In this document: positions 28,575-37,264 of the stretch, piece by piece
How positions within the stretch are numbered: the first letter of the stretch is position 1
Layout of the letters: the number at the start of each line of letters is the position of its first letter
Assembly: GCA_001805055.1 (NCBI GenBank)
Contig: MHDZ01000017.1
Span: 13,357-51,012, forward strand
DNA length: 37,656 bases
DNA from: Nitrospirae bacterium GWC2_57_13
GTDB taxonomy: Bacteria; Nitrospirota; UBA9217
Direction of reading: 5' to 3'
Position numbers and translations under genes: made by a program
The notes under the pieces: model-generated
Told to the model about the DNA's origin: nothing
Seen by the model: the letters and a program-made list of their open reading frames with translations, nothing else
Database searches by the model: none

Positions 28575-28694
28575 GGGCTGAGCCATGACCCCTAGGGTCA
28601 TTGGTTTCGAGCCCCTGGTTCTCCCGAGCGAAGCGAAGGGATGGGCTCCATGGCTCAGCCCCTCATTCCCCCTCGCGGAGCGGGGGGGGGAATG
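28575..28694. repeat. Nested inverted repeats in the cstA / RND-exporter intergenic region
   Basis: GGGCTGAGCCATG (28575-28587) pairs exactly with CATGGCTCAGCCC (28649-28661); ATGACCC-cta-GGGTCAT (28585-28601); CATTCCCCC (28664-28672) pairs with GGGGGAATG (28686-28694). Confidence 0.8.
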
Positions 28695-28701
28695 CGAGCA
28701 T

Positions 28702-31137
28702 ATGACCAACATCAGGCAGCGCATTGAGTACCTCTTTGAGCAGCTGGGGAGGCTGGTATACCGCAATCGGGTGAAGTCCCTGCTGCTCATGGCAGTGTTT
28801 ACAGTTATTCCTGCGGCATTCCTCCCGAAGCTTTCCATAGATACAACGAACGAGAGCTTCTTTCGAAAGGACGACCGGGCCCTTGTCGAGTACAACGCCT
28901 TCAAGGACCAGTTCGGCAAGGACGAGCTGTTCGTCATCGCCGTGCAGGGGCCTGATGTGTTCGATCCGGGTTTCCTCGCTCAGCTGAAGTCCCTCCATGA
29001 TGAGCTGAAGACCCGGGTGCCTTATCTTGACGACATCACGAGTCTGATCAACGCGAGGGACACTCGAGGGAAGGGCGATACCCTGATCGTTGAAGACCTG
29101 CTGGAGCACTGGCCGCGGACGGGCCGGGAACTGCGGGCGCTTCGGGAGCGGGCTCTGTCAAATCCCCTCTACCGTGATCTCCTGGTCTCCGAGGATGCGA
29201 CCTTCACCACTATCATTCTCAAAGCGCAGACCTACCTGGCCGCGGGAGACGTCGATGTGTTTGCAGGATTCGATGAACGGGCCCCCACGGCCCCGGCCGA
29301 ACGAAGCAGACTGTACCTCAGCAACCAGCAGAACCGTGAGATGGTCGACGCGATCCGGGACGTCCTGAAGCACTACGACGGTCCCGGCTTTCGGGTCTAC
29401 CTCGCAGGCACACCGGTGATCGTCGCTGATCTCGAGGCCGGGATTAACAAGACGCTCCAGACCATGATCCCCCTTTCCCTGCTTGCAGTCTTCGTGTTTC
29501 TCTTTGTCATGTTCCGGCGGCTCTCGGGAGTCATCTATCCCCTGCTCACCATGATCCTCTCGCTGCTTGCCTCCTTCGGGATCATGGCCGCCGCGGGACT
29601 GCCTATGACCCATATTACCCAGATCCTGCCCACTTTCCTGCTCGTCGTGGGGGTGGGGGACTCAGTTCATATTCTTGCGATCTTCTATTTCCGCTATGAC
29701 GGGGGGGCAGATAAGGAGGATGCCATTGCTTATGCCCTGGGCCACTCGGCCCTGGCCGTGCTGATGACGAGCCTCACTACGGCAGCAGGACTGCTGTCAT
29801 TCATAGCAGCGGACGTAGCGCCCATCGTTGACATGGGACTGATCGCGCCTGTTGGCGTGATGATCGCACTGCTCTACACGGTCGTCCTGCTTCCCGCGCT
29901 GCTCGCGCTGTTCCCCATACGGAGGGCGGCCCTGCGCCGGGCCGGCACGGCATCAGCGATGGAGCGCCTGCTCGCGGGCATCGCGAAGTTTTCCTGCGAC
30001 AATCCTCTCAAGATCATCTGGATCGCCGCGGTCATTACGCTCCTGTCCATTGCGGGCATGACCAGCCTGCGGTTCTCGCATAACGGGCTGAAGTGGCTTC
30101 CCGACGACTATCCCATCCGGAAGGCCACGGAGGTCATTGATGAGCATCTCAAGGGCGCTGTTGCCCTGGAGGTGATGATCGACACGGGAAGGGAGAACGG
30201 GCTCCATGACCCGGATGTCCTGAACCGCCTTGAGCACTCCGTGGACTTTGCGTCCGGCCTCTCTGTCGGTGAGCTGCAGATCGGCAAGGCCTGGACGATC
30301 ACGGCTATCCTGAAGGAGATCCACCAGGCCCTGAACGAGAACCGGCCGGAGTTCTACGCCATTCCGCAGGACCGAAAGCTGGTCGCCCAGGAGTTCCTGC
30401 TCTTTGAAGGCAGCGGCTCCGATGACCTTGAGGATGTGGTGGACACGACCTTCCGCACGGTCCGGTTCACCATCAAATCGCCCTTCCACGACGCCATGGT
30501 GTACAAGGTCCTTCTTGATATCGTTCACGATCATTTTGTGCAGGTCATCCCGGAAGCGACCGTGACCACAACGGGTGTGATGGCGCTCTTCACCGGCATG
30601 ATCCATAATGTCATTACGACCATGGCAAAGAGCTACCTCATCGCCTTGTCGGTGATCACCGTGCTCATGATCGTTCTGATCGGCAGGGTACGGATCGGGC
30701 TGCTGAGCATGGTGCCCAACCTGATACCCATCATGGCCGTCATGGGCATGATGGGATGGCTGGGCATCTCGCTCGACATGTCGACGATCCTGGTCGGGAG
30801 CATCGCGATCGGGCTTGTGGTGGACGATACTATCCATTTCATGCACAATTTCAGGCGTTATATGGAGCAGACCGGCGACGTCCGGCAGGCGGTGATGAAC
30901 ACCATGCTGACCACGGGCCGGGCAATGCTGATCACGAGCGTGGTGCTTGCGTCGGGATTCTTCATTACCACTGCAGCGGAGATGAAGAATACGATCAATT
31001 TCGGTCTGCTCACGGGCTCCTCCGTGGTCCTGGCGCTGATCGCCGATTACTTCCTGACGCCTGCCCTGATGATCGTCGTCTACGGGCAGCGGAAGGCATC
31101 GGGTTCCCATCAGACGCGCAGCGCGGTCAAGAGTTAG
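28702..31137 (+). CDS. RND/MMPL-family exporter (start 28702 favoured over 28585)
   Basis: Two TM bundles with SSD-like 'FGIMAAAGLPMTHITQILPTFLLVVGVGDSVHILAIFYFRYD' and 'GISLDMSTILVGSIAIGLVVDDTIHFMHNFRRYME'. Confidence 0.9.
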   Translation: MTNIRQRIEYLFEQLGRLVYRNRVKSLLLMAVFTVIPAAFLPKLSIDTTNESFFRKDDRALVEYNAFKDQFGKDELFVIAVQGPDVFDPGFLAQLKSLHDELKTRVPYLDDITSLINARDTRGKGDTLIVEDLLEHWPRTGRELRALRERALSNPLYRDLLVSEDATFTTIILKAQTYLAAGDVDVFAGFDERAPTAPAERSRLYLSNQQNREMVDAIRDVLKHYDGPGFRVYLAGTPVIVADLEAGINKTLQTMIPLSLLAVFVFLFVMFRRLSGVIYPLLTMILSLLASFGIMAAAGLPMTHITQILPTFLLVVGVGDSVHILAIFYFRYDGGADKEDAIAYALGHSALAVLMTSLTTAAGLLSFIAADVAPIVDMGLIAPVGVMIALLYTVVLLPALLALFPIRRAALRRAGTASAMERLLAGIAKFSCDNPLKIIWIAAVITLLSIAGMTSLRFSHNGLKWLPDDYPIRKATEVIDEHLKGAVALEVMIDTGRENGLHDPDVLNRLEHSVDFASGLSVGELQIGKAWTITAILKEIHQALNENRPEFYAIPQDRKLVAQEFLLFEGSGSDDLEDVVDTTFRTVRFTIKSPFHDAMVYKVLLDIVHDHFVQVIPEATVTTTGVMALFTGMIHNVITTMAKSYLIALSVITVLMIVLIGRVRIGLLSMVPNLIPIMAVMGMMGWLGISLDMSTILVGSIAIGLVVDDTIHFMHNFRRYMEQTGDVRQAVMNTMLTTGRAMLITSVVLASGFFITTAAEMKNTINFGLLTGSSVVLALIADYFLTPALMIVVYGQRKASGSHQTRSAVKS

Positions 31138-31159
31138 TACTACTTTTCGGAGGCGGGAG

Positions 31160-32185
31160 TTGAGAAACAGTAAGTATAGTATAATCCTTCTGTGTGTGAT
31201 CACGGGCATGGTGATGCTGCTGGGCAGCGGATGTGCGGCCCCGCGCTGGCAGGAAGCGGCATCGGAAGCCGCGCCGCCCGTGGACCTGCGGAAAACGATC
31301 TCGGTCAACGGCATCGAGCGTTCGTATCTCCTTCACCTCCCTCCGGGACAGGACAGCGCTCATCCCGTGCCCCTGCTGATCCTTCTGCACAGCGGCGGTG
31401 GTAAGGGCGATGACCTGGAGAAGATCTTCGGCATGAACGGCCTGGCAGACCGGGAGGGTTTCGCCGTAGTCTATCCCGACGGCTTTAGCCATCACTGGAA
31501 CGACGGCAGGAACGTGGAGCGATTTCGCGCTCACCGTCAAGACATTGATGATGCGGGATTTATTGCAGCGTTGATCGACCAACTGGTTGAGAGCGCTGGC
31601 GTCGACCGGCATCGGGTCTATGCCGCAGGAGTTGCGGAAGGAGGCATGATGGCCCATCGCCTGGCCTGCGAACTGGCGGACAGGATCGCAGCCGTTGCAC
31701 CGGTCATTGCAGCCATGCCGGAGAGCCTGGCAGGCGGGTGCTTTCCCGCCCGTTCGATCCCCGTGCTGATGATCAACGGGACCGATGATGCCATCGTACC
31801 CTGGGCAGGCGGGGAGGTGAGGGTCGGGTCCCGTGCCCTCGGCCGGGTCATGTCCGTTTCCGGCACGGTCAGTTTCTGGGTGTCTCAGAACGGCTGCTCG
31901 AACACACCGAGCATCACTGACGAGCCGGACCTGGACCCTGACGACGGGACCCGGGTGCGCAAGCAAGTGTACCGCCGGTGCGCGGGCAGTGTCGAGGTCG
32001 TGCTGTACGAAGTGCTGGGGGGCGGCCACGCCTGGCCGTCGGGGAGAAATTCCGCTCTGAGCGGGACTGCACCGGCAGCGGGCAGATCGAACAGGGACGC
32101 TGACACGGCGGCGCTCATGTGGGAGTTTTTCAAGAACTACCGGCTGGAGCGCCTTCCTCCAACCCGCCGGGAGTCTGCGCCATGA
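31160..32185 (+). CDS. PHB depolymerase / LpqC-family lipoprotein with substituted nucleophile
   Basis: Lipobox 'LLGSGC'; 'LLILLHSGGGKGDDLEK', 'VYAAGVAEGGMMAHRLACELADRIAAVAPV', 'INGTDDAIVPWAGGEV', 'GGGHAWP'; TTG start. Confidence 0.8.
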   Translation: MRNSKYSIILLCVITGMVMLLGSGCAAPRWQEAASEAAPPVDLRKTISVNGIERSYLLHLPPGQDSAHPVPLLILLHSGGGKGDDLEKIFGMNGLADREGFAVVYPDGFSHHWNDGRNVERFRAHRQDIDDAGFIAALIDQLVESAGVDRHRVYAAGVAEGGMMAHRLACELADRIAAVAPVIAAMPESLAGGCFPARSIPVLMINGTDDAIVPWAGGEVRVGSRALGRVMSVSGTVSFWVSQNGCSNTPSITDEPDLDPDDGTRVRKQVYRRCAGSVEVVLYEVLGGGHAWPSGRNSALSGTAPAAGRSNRDADTAALMWEFFKNYRLERLPPTRRESAP

Positions 32186-32886
32186 CCTCGCAGGAGATCA
32201 GCGCTGAATTCCGGAAGATGGCGAACCGCACGGATGCGTCGATCCTGCAGCGCTTCTTCAAGACCGGGCCGGGCGAATACGGCGAGGGCGACCGGTTCCT
32301 GGGGGTCCGCGTGCCTGCCATCAGGAACACCGCGAAACAGCATAGGGGAACTTCGCTCACGCACTGCCTGGGGCTGCTCCGCTCCCCTTTCCATGAAGAA
32401 CGGCTGCTCGCCCTGTTCCTGCTGATCGACGCATTTAATCAGGGCGACGATGCAATGAAGAAGAGCGTGTACGGCCTCTATGTCGGCAACACGCGCTTCA
32501 TAAACAACTGGGACCTCGTGGACCTTTCGGCCCATCATATCGTGGGCGCCTGGCTCAGGGAGCGGAGCAGGGCGCCTCTGCAGAAGCTTGCGCGTTCGAA
32601 TCATCTCTGGGAGCGTAGGATCTCCATCCTTGCCACGTTCCACTATATCAAGCGCAGCGAATTTGGCGATGCGCTGCGGATCGCCGCGATGCTGCGAGAT
32701 GATGACGAGGACCTGATCCATAAGGCAGTGGGATGGATGCTTCGGGAAATTGGAAAGCGAGACCAGCGGGCGGAAGAGGCCTTTCTTAAAAAGCACTACC
32801 GCCGCATGCCCCGGACCATGCTGCGTTACGCAATCGAGCGGTTCCCGGAGCCGAGGCGGAAGCAGTACCTGGACGGGAAGGCATGA
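32182..32886 (+). CDS. DNA alkylation repair protein (AlkD-like HEAT repeat)
   Basis: 'FFKTGPGEYGEGDRFLGVRVPAIR', 'INNWDLVDLSAHHIVGAWL', 'DLIHKAVGWMLREIGKRD'; ATGA overlap with the upstream gene. Confidence 0.92.
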   Translation: MTSQEISAEFRKMANRTDASILQRFFKTGPGEYGEGDRFLGVRVPAIRNTAKQHRGTSLTHCLGLLRSPFHEERLLALFLLIDAFNQGDDAMKKSVYGLYVGNTRFINNWDLVDLSAHHIVGAWLRERSRAPLQKLARSNHLWERRISILATFHYIKRSEFGDALRIAAMLRDDDEDLIHKAVGWMLREIGKRDQRAEEAFLKKHYRRMPRTMLRYAIERFPEPRRKQYLDGKA

Positions 32887-33078
32887 GCGCGGCCTCGCGT
32901 GGCAATTGAAAATGGGAAATTGGAAATAGCAAATTGAAAATTTGTCGCAGGGCCCAAAGCCGTGATGTTATACACAGTCGCGTGAACCTGACAGGTGTTG
33001 AAAAGAAATAGCATAGGGATTTCTTGAGGCCCGTTATAGGCCCCGGCATCAAGGATCTTGTCCTGGCAAGGATATCGC

Positions 33079-33564
33079 ATGATAATTTCTCTTATTGCCG
33101 CAGTTGCCGAGAATAGCGTGATCGGGCGCAATGGCGCCCTGCCCTGGCATATCCCCTCGGACCTGAAACGCTTCAATGATATGACCCGCGGCCATACGGT
33201 CATCATGGGCCGGAAGACCTTTGAGAGCATCGGCAGGCCGCTGCCGGGAAGAAGGAACATCGTTCTGACCCGCCGGCGTGGCTATCAGGCTGAAGGCTGC
33301 GATATCGTTCACGATCTTGATTCCGCTTTCGCGGCCTGCGCGGGCGAGGCAGAGGTCTTTATCGGCGGCGGCGGCGAGGTTTATGCCGGGACGATCCATC
33401 TAGCCGACCGGATCTATCTGACATGCGTCAAGGCAGCGGTCGAAGGCGACACGCTGTTCCCTGAGATACCCGGCGATTTCATCGGCGCGGAACAGGGCCG
33501 GGCGGATGACGTGATCCCTACGGTCTATATCCTTCTCACCCGGAAGGTCGGAACTAGCCCATAA
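33079..33564 (+). CDS. folA: Dihydrofolate reductase
   Basis: 'MIISLIAAVAENSVIGRNGALPWHIPSDLKRFNDMTRGHTVIMGRKTFESIGRPLPGRRNIVLTR', 'FIGGGGEVYAGTI'. Confidence 0.95.
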   Translation: MIISLIAAVAENSVIGRNGALPWHIPSDLKRFNDMTRGHTVIMGRKTFESIGRPLPGRRNIVLTRRRGYQAEGCDIVHDLDSAFAACAGEAEVFIGGGGEVYAGTIHLADRIYLTCVKAAVEGDTLFPEIPGDFIGAEQGRADDVIPTVYILLTRKVGTSP

Positions 33565-33607
33565 ACCAGAGCGTTTTCTCAGTAAAGAGCCCATACATAC
33601 ACCCCTG

Positions 33608-33678
33608 AGCCGCTAAAAGGTACAAGAAGCGCAAAAAAAGATAAAATCCTTTTGCGAATTTTGCGCATCTTTGCGGCT
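33608..33678. repeat. Nested inverted repeat of the CGCAAAG type
   Basis: AGCCGCTAA...TTTGCGGCT (one mismatch) enclosing GCGCAAAA (33629-33636) ... TTTTGCGC (33659-33666). Confidence 0.7.
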
Positions 33679-33687
33679 AAAAAAAGC

Positions 33688-34746
33688 ATGAATGGCTGTA
33701 CCATGGGCATGATCCATATCATACTCGTTGCCGCATCGATGAGCTATCATGTCTTCATGAGGCCGGATCGCGCATACATCAAGATGGTTAGGTACGGGGT
33801 GCAGGCCCTGTTCCTGCTGCTTACGGTGCATATCGGCTACCGGTTCTTTGCTTTCCTTCAACACTTCACCACACCCGGGAATCCCTTTGTTGAGCGGCCG
33901 CACGCTGTCGACGCCTTTCTGCCCATTGCAGGGTTCATGTCCTTCAAGTATGCACTCTTCACCGGCATCGTAGAGCCCTTCCATCCTGCGGGGCTCGTGA
34001 TGTTCACGGCCATTGTCGCCGTTTCCGTCCTGGTGAAAAAAGGGTTCTGCGGCTGGATCTGCCCTGTGGGCACGCTGTCGCAGTACGTCTGGATGGCCGG
34101 GGAACGCATCTTCGGCAGGAACTTCCGGATGGAGCGGTTCACGGACGGGTCCTTCCGATCGCTCAAATACATCCTGATGGCCTTCTTTCTCCTGTTCATC
34201 GGGTTCGCCATGGCGCCGAACATGATGCTGCTTTTTTTTATCAGCGATTACTATATGATCGCAGATGTGAAGACCATGCTCTTCTTCACGAATATCTCGA
34301 CCCTCTCCCTCTGGGTGATCGGGGTGATCGGGATACTGTCGCTGCTCTACAAGAACGTCTGGTGCCGCTACCTTTGCCCCTACGGGGCACTCCTGGGGCT
34401 GCTGAGCCGCTGGAGTCCCGCGAGGATCGAGCGAACTGAACAGGCCTGCACTCATTGCGGGGCCTGTTCCCGGAACTGTCCGTCGCTGATCGACGTGGAA
34501 AAGCAGGAGGCAATTCGTTCCGCCGAATGCTTCGGGTGCCTGACCTGCGTCGCATCCTGTCCGGCGCCCGGCGCCCTGGATGTCACCATCACTTCCGGCC
34601 GCCGCCGCAGCATCCTGCACCCCGCCCTTTTTCCGGTCGTCCTGCTGGGCATCTTTTATCTTATCATCGGCGCTGCCATGATGCTCGGCATCTGGCGATC
34701 GCAGATCCCCTACGAAGAATATGTGCGCGTCCTGTCCGGCATGTGA
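33688..34746 (+). CDS. NapH/CcoG-like 4Fe-4S membrane ferredoxin protein (start uncertain; 33652 and 33756 also possible)
   Basis: 'KGFCGWICPVGTLSQYVW', 'VWCRYLCPYGALLGLLS', 'CTHCGACSRNCPSLIDV', 'CFGCLTCVASCPAPGALDV'. Confidence 0.85.
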   Translation: MNGCTMGMIHIILVAASMSYHVFMRPDRAYIKMVRYGVQALFLLLTVHIGYRFFAFLQHFTTPGNPFVERPHAVDAFLPIAGFMSFKYALFTGIVEPFHPAGLVMFTAIVAVSVLVKKGFCGWICPVGTLSQYVWMAGERIFGRNFRMERFTDGSFRSLKYILMAFFLLFIGFAMAPNMMLLFFISDYYMIADVKTMLFFTNISTLSLWVIGVIGILSLLYKNVWCRYLCPYGALLGLLSRWSPARIERTEQACTHCGACSRNCPSLIDVEKQEAIRSAECFGCLTCVASCPAPGALDVTITSGRRRSILHPALFPVVLLGIFYLIIGAAMMLGIWRSQIPYEEYVRVLSGM

Positions 34747-34850
34747 TCCCTGGTAAGGCGGGCGTTAAGCCAAAAGCTAAAGGCGTCTCTCGCAAAGCTC
34801 GCAAAGGACGCAAAGGTTGGAGCAGCGCTCAGCGGTCAGGTGTCAGGAAC

Positions 34851-34878
34851 TGATAGCTCATAGCTGACAGCTGATAGC
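34851..34878. repeat. Four-copy heptanucleotide tandem repeat
   Basis: TGATAGC-TCATAGC-TGACAGC-TGATAGC. Confidence 0.85.
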
Positions 34879-35222
34879 AAGTCCTGCCCCTGGCGCCTTG
34901 GCGAGAAATACCGACTTTTGTTATTCTCTCTGTTCGACCTGGCTCCGTGGTAAAAAGTGCTCCCATTTTTTACGCGCTTTGAGTCTTTCTCCGTTCCGCA
35001 TCATATGCTAATAGATACGCCCGCCCCGGATCAAACAAAAAATAGGAAGCGGGTCCCGCACCTTTGCCAATAGTAGTGGACGCGGGACTCTCGAAACGGA
35101 GCCGGGGGAGCGGAGGCGGCTTTGCGCGAGATGGCATTTCCGGTTCATCCGCTTCCAAATGCTCTTTTCAGGTTGATGTGGTATGCTTATAGTATTCCCA
35201 TCAATGCAAGGAGGGCAAAACA

Positions 35223-36365
35223 ATGGATCGATGTGCTCTCTTCACCATTACAATCCTGCTTCTTTCGGCAAGCGCTTCGGGGGCGGCGGAACCGGCCGAG
35301 AGCGCTCCGTGGCCCAAGGTCACCATAACCCCGCTGGTGCAGGGCCTGGACAAACCCACGCACATCACCCATGCCGGCGATGGGGGCGGCAGGATCTTTG
35401 TAACTGAGCAGCGGGGAAGGATCATGATCCTCAGGGACAACAGCCTGCTCCCGACGGTCTTCCTGGACATCCGCGACCGCGTGGGCTGCTGCGGGGAGCG
35501 GGGCCTTTTGTCAGTTGCCTTTCCGCCTGCCTATGCTTCGAAGAAACACTTCTACGTCAATTATACTGATCGTTCAGGCGACACGGTTGTGGCGCGGTAC
35601 CGGGTGGCCGGGCACCCCGACACTGCGGACCCTGCCAGCGAAGAGGTCCTGCTCACCATCGGGCAGCCCTATGCGAACCACAATGGCGGCCAGCTCGCCT
35701 TTGGCCCTGACGGGTTCCTGTATATCGGCATGGGTGACGGAGGCTCAGGCGGCGATCCGCAGAACAACGGGCAGAAGGCCGGCACGCTGCTCGGCAAGAT
35801 CCTGCGGATCGACGTTGAATCGGGAACAAGCCCCTACCGTCTCCCCCCGGGCAATCCCTTTGTGAACAAAAAAGGCTTTCGGCCAGAGATCTGGGCATTG
35901 GGCCTGCGCAATCCCTGGCGCTTTGCCTTTGACCGGCAGACAGGCGATCTGTTCATCGCCGACGTGGGACAGAACCAATACGAGGAGATCAATGTGCAGC
36001 CGGCAGGGAGCCGGGGCGGCGAGAACTACGGCTGGAGGATCATGGAAGGCAGCCACTGCTTCCGGGCGAAGACCTGCAAAAAACAAGGGCTCGTGCCGCC
36101 GGTAGCCGAGTACGATCATTCAAAAGGATGCTCGGTGACGGGCGGAGCGGTGTACAGGGGCACAAACCATCCTCGTCTGCGCGGCATCTATTTTTATGGT
36201 GATTACTGTTCCGGCCGCGTCTGGGGTCTGCGTCGCACCGGCGGTGTCTGGGAATCAAAAGAGCTGCTGGAGACGGGCTATGCGATAAGCACCTTCGGCG
36301 AGGATGAGGACGGGGCCGTCTATGCGGCGGACCACGGGAAAGGCGGTATCGGCAGACTTGAATAG
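35223..36365 (+). CDS. PQQ-dependent sugar dehydrogenase (glucose/sorbosone dehydrogenase family)
   Basis: Signal peptide; 'GLDKPTHITHAGDGGGRIFVTEQRGRI', 'ERGLLSVAFPPAY', 'NHNGGQLAFGPDGFLYIGMGDGGSGGDPQNNGQ', 'EIWALGLRNPWRFAFD', 'DVGQNQYEEINV'. Confidence 0.93.
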   Translation: MDRCALFTITILLLSASASGAAEPAESAPWPKVTITPLVQGLDKPTHITHAGDGGGRIFVTEQRGRIMILRDNSLLPTVFLDIRDRVGCCGERGLLSVAFPPAYASKKHFYVNYTDRSGDTVVARYRVAGHPDTADPASEEVLLTIGQPYANHNGGQLAFGPDGFLYIGMGDGGSGGDPQNNGQKAGTLLGKILRIDVESGTSPYRLPPGNPFVNKKGFRPEIWALGLRNPWRFAFDRQTGDLFIADVGQNQYEEINVQPAGSRGGENYGWRIMEGSHCFRAKTCKKQGLVPPVAEYDHSKGCSVTGGAVYRGTNHPRLRGIYFYGDYCSGRVWGLRRTGGVWESKELLETGYAISTFGEDEDGAVYAADHGKGGIGRLE

Positions 36366-36420
36366 CACTTGGCGTGGTGAGAGCCGCGGCGGTTGTATGC
36401 GTTTTTATGCGGAAAAATGC

Positions 36421-36449
36421 TTGACAGGTACAGGGCTTTTTGGTATGGT
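36421..36449 (+). promoter_or_regulatory. Candidate sigma70 promoter for the cold-shock gene
   Basis: TTGACA (36421-36426), 17-nt spacer, TATGGT (36444-36449); leaves a ~95-nt leader. Confidence 0.5.
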
Positions 36450-36549
36450 AGTCCCTGTTTCATCGTCATGCAGGAATGTATGGCGTAGATCCCTCAGGGC
36501 AGTATAGTGTGTCTTGAGATTTTGTTTCACATCACAAGGAGGGTTACAC

Positions 36550-36753
36550 GTGGCAAAGGGCAAAGTAAAGTGGTTCAATGATGCAAAGGGCTTTGGTTTC
36601 ATTACTCAGGATTCCGGTGAGGATGTATTCGTGCATTTTTCCGCGATCCAGGGCGACGGCTTCAAGTCTCTCAAAGAGAACGACGAAGTCGAGTTCGACG
36701 TTACCAGTGGTCCCAAGGGGCCGCAGGCGGGCGACGTCACCAAAGCGAACTGA
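36550..36753 (+). CDS. Cold-shock (CspA-family) protein, GTG start
   Basis: '[50 protein letters not shown]'; RBS aaggagg. Confidence 0.96.
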   Translation: MAKGKVKWFNDAKGFGFITQDSGEDVFVHFSAIQGDGFKSLKENDEVEFDVTSGPKGPQAGDVTKAN

Positions 36754-36765
36754 ACTCACGCAACT

Positions 36766-36793
36766 GGGGCCGGGATCAGCGATTCCGGCCCCG
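36766..36793 (+). terminator. Candidate terminator hairpin after the cold-shock gene
   Basis: GGGGCCGG...CCGGCCCC; no long T-run. Confidence 0.5.
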
Positions 36794-36820
36794 TCCCTTC
36801 CTCGCACGACGCGCGATCCC

Positions 36821-37255
36821 CTACCGAATCAGCAGCCAAATCATCGGCAGCCACAACTCCCTGGCGTAGGGAACGGGCTTGTTGTCGACCAGCACTTCGC
36901 ACCCCGGCACGGCATGGACCACGTCCCACAAATCCCTCAACCGTGACGGACTCTTGCCTGGAAAGTACGTGGCGAAATGCCGCGCGGTCAACCCCGTGCC
37001 GATGGCTCTGAGATCATCGGCGCCGCGCGCGAGTTCCATCGCCTTCCCGTAACCATCGCCGTCGAACACGGGGAATGAGAGCGTGACGGAAAACGGCAGT
37101 GACTCCGCGCCGAAGAGCGCTTCACGCAACTCCGGATGCAGTGTCTCCAGCTCCTCCTGCGACGGCTGCTCGGGCAAATCCGCGTACGGCCAGAACCGAT
37201 CCAGCGGCCGATTGACCGGCTGGTCGGGCAGAACGCGGCCTGGGATCTTCGGCAT
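36821..37255 (-). CDS. Hypothetical protein adjacent to nuoN
   Basis: 144-aa ORF 'MPKIPGRVLPDQPVNRPLDRFWPYADLPEQPSQEELETLHPELREALFGAESLPFSVTLSFPVFDGDGY', starting just after the nuoN stop on the same strand. Confidence 0.6.
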   Translation of the reverse strand: MPKIPGRVLPDQPVNRPLDRFWPYADLPEQPSQEELETLHPELREALFGAESLPFSVTLSFPVFDGDGYGKAMELARGADDLRAIGTGLTARHFATYFPGKSPSRLRDLWDVVHAVPGCEVLVDNKPVPYARELWLPMIWLLIR

Positions 37256-37264
37256 CTAATCTAC

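Noticed and set aside
29953-31314. 453-aa minus-strand ORF
   Set aside because: Antisense to the RND exporter and the start of the LpqC-like gene; His/Asp/Arg-rich mirror-frame composition and no recognisable domain.
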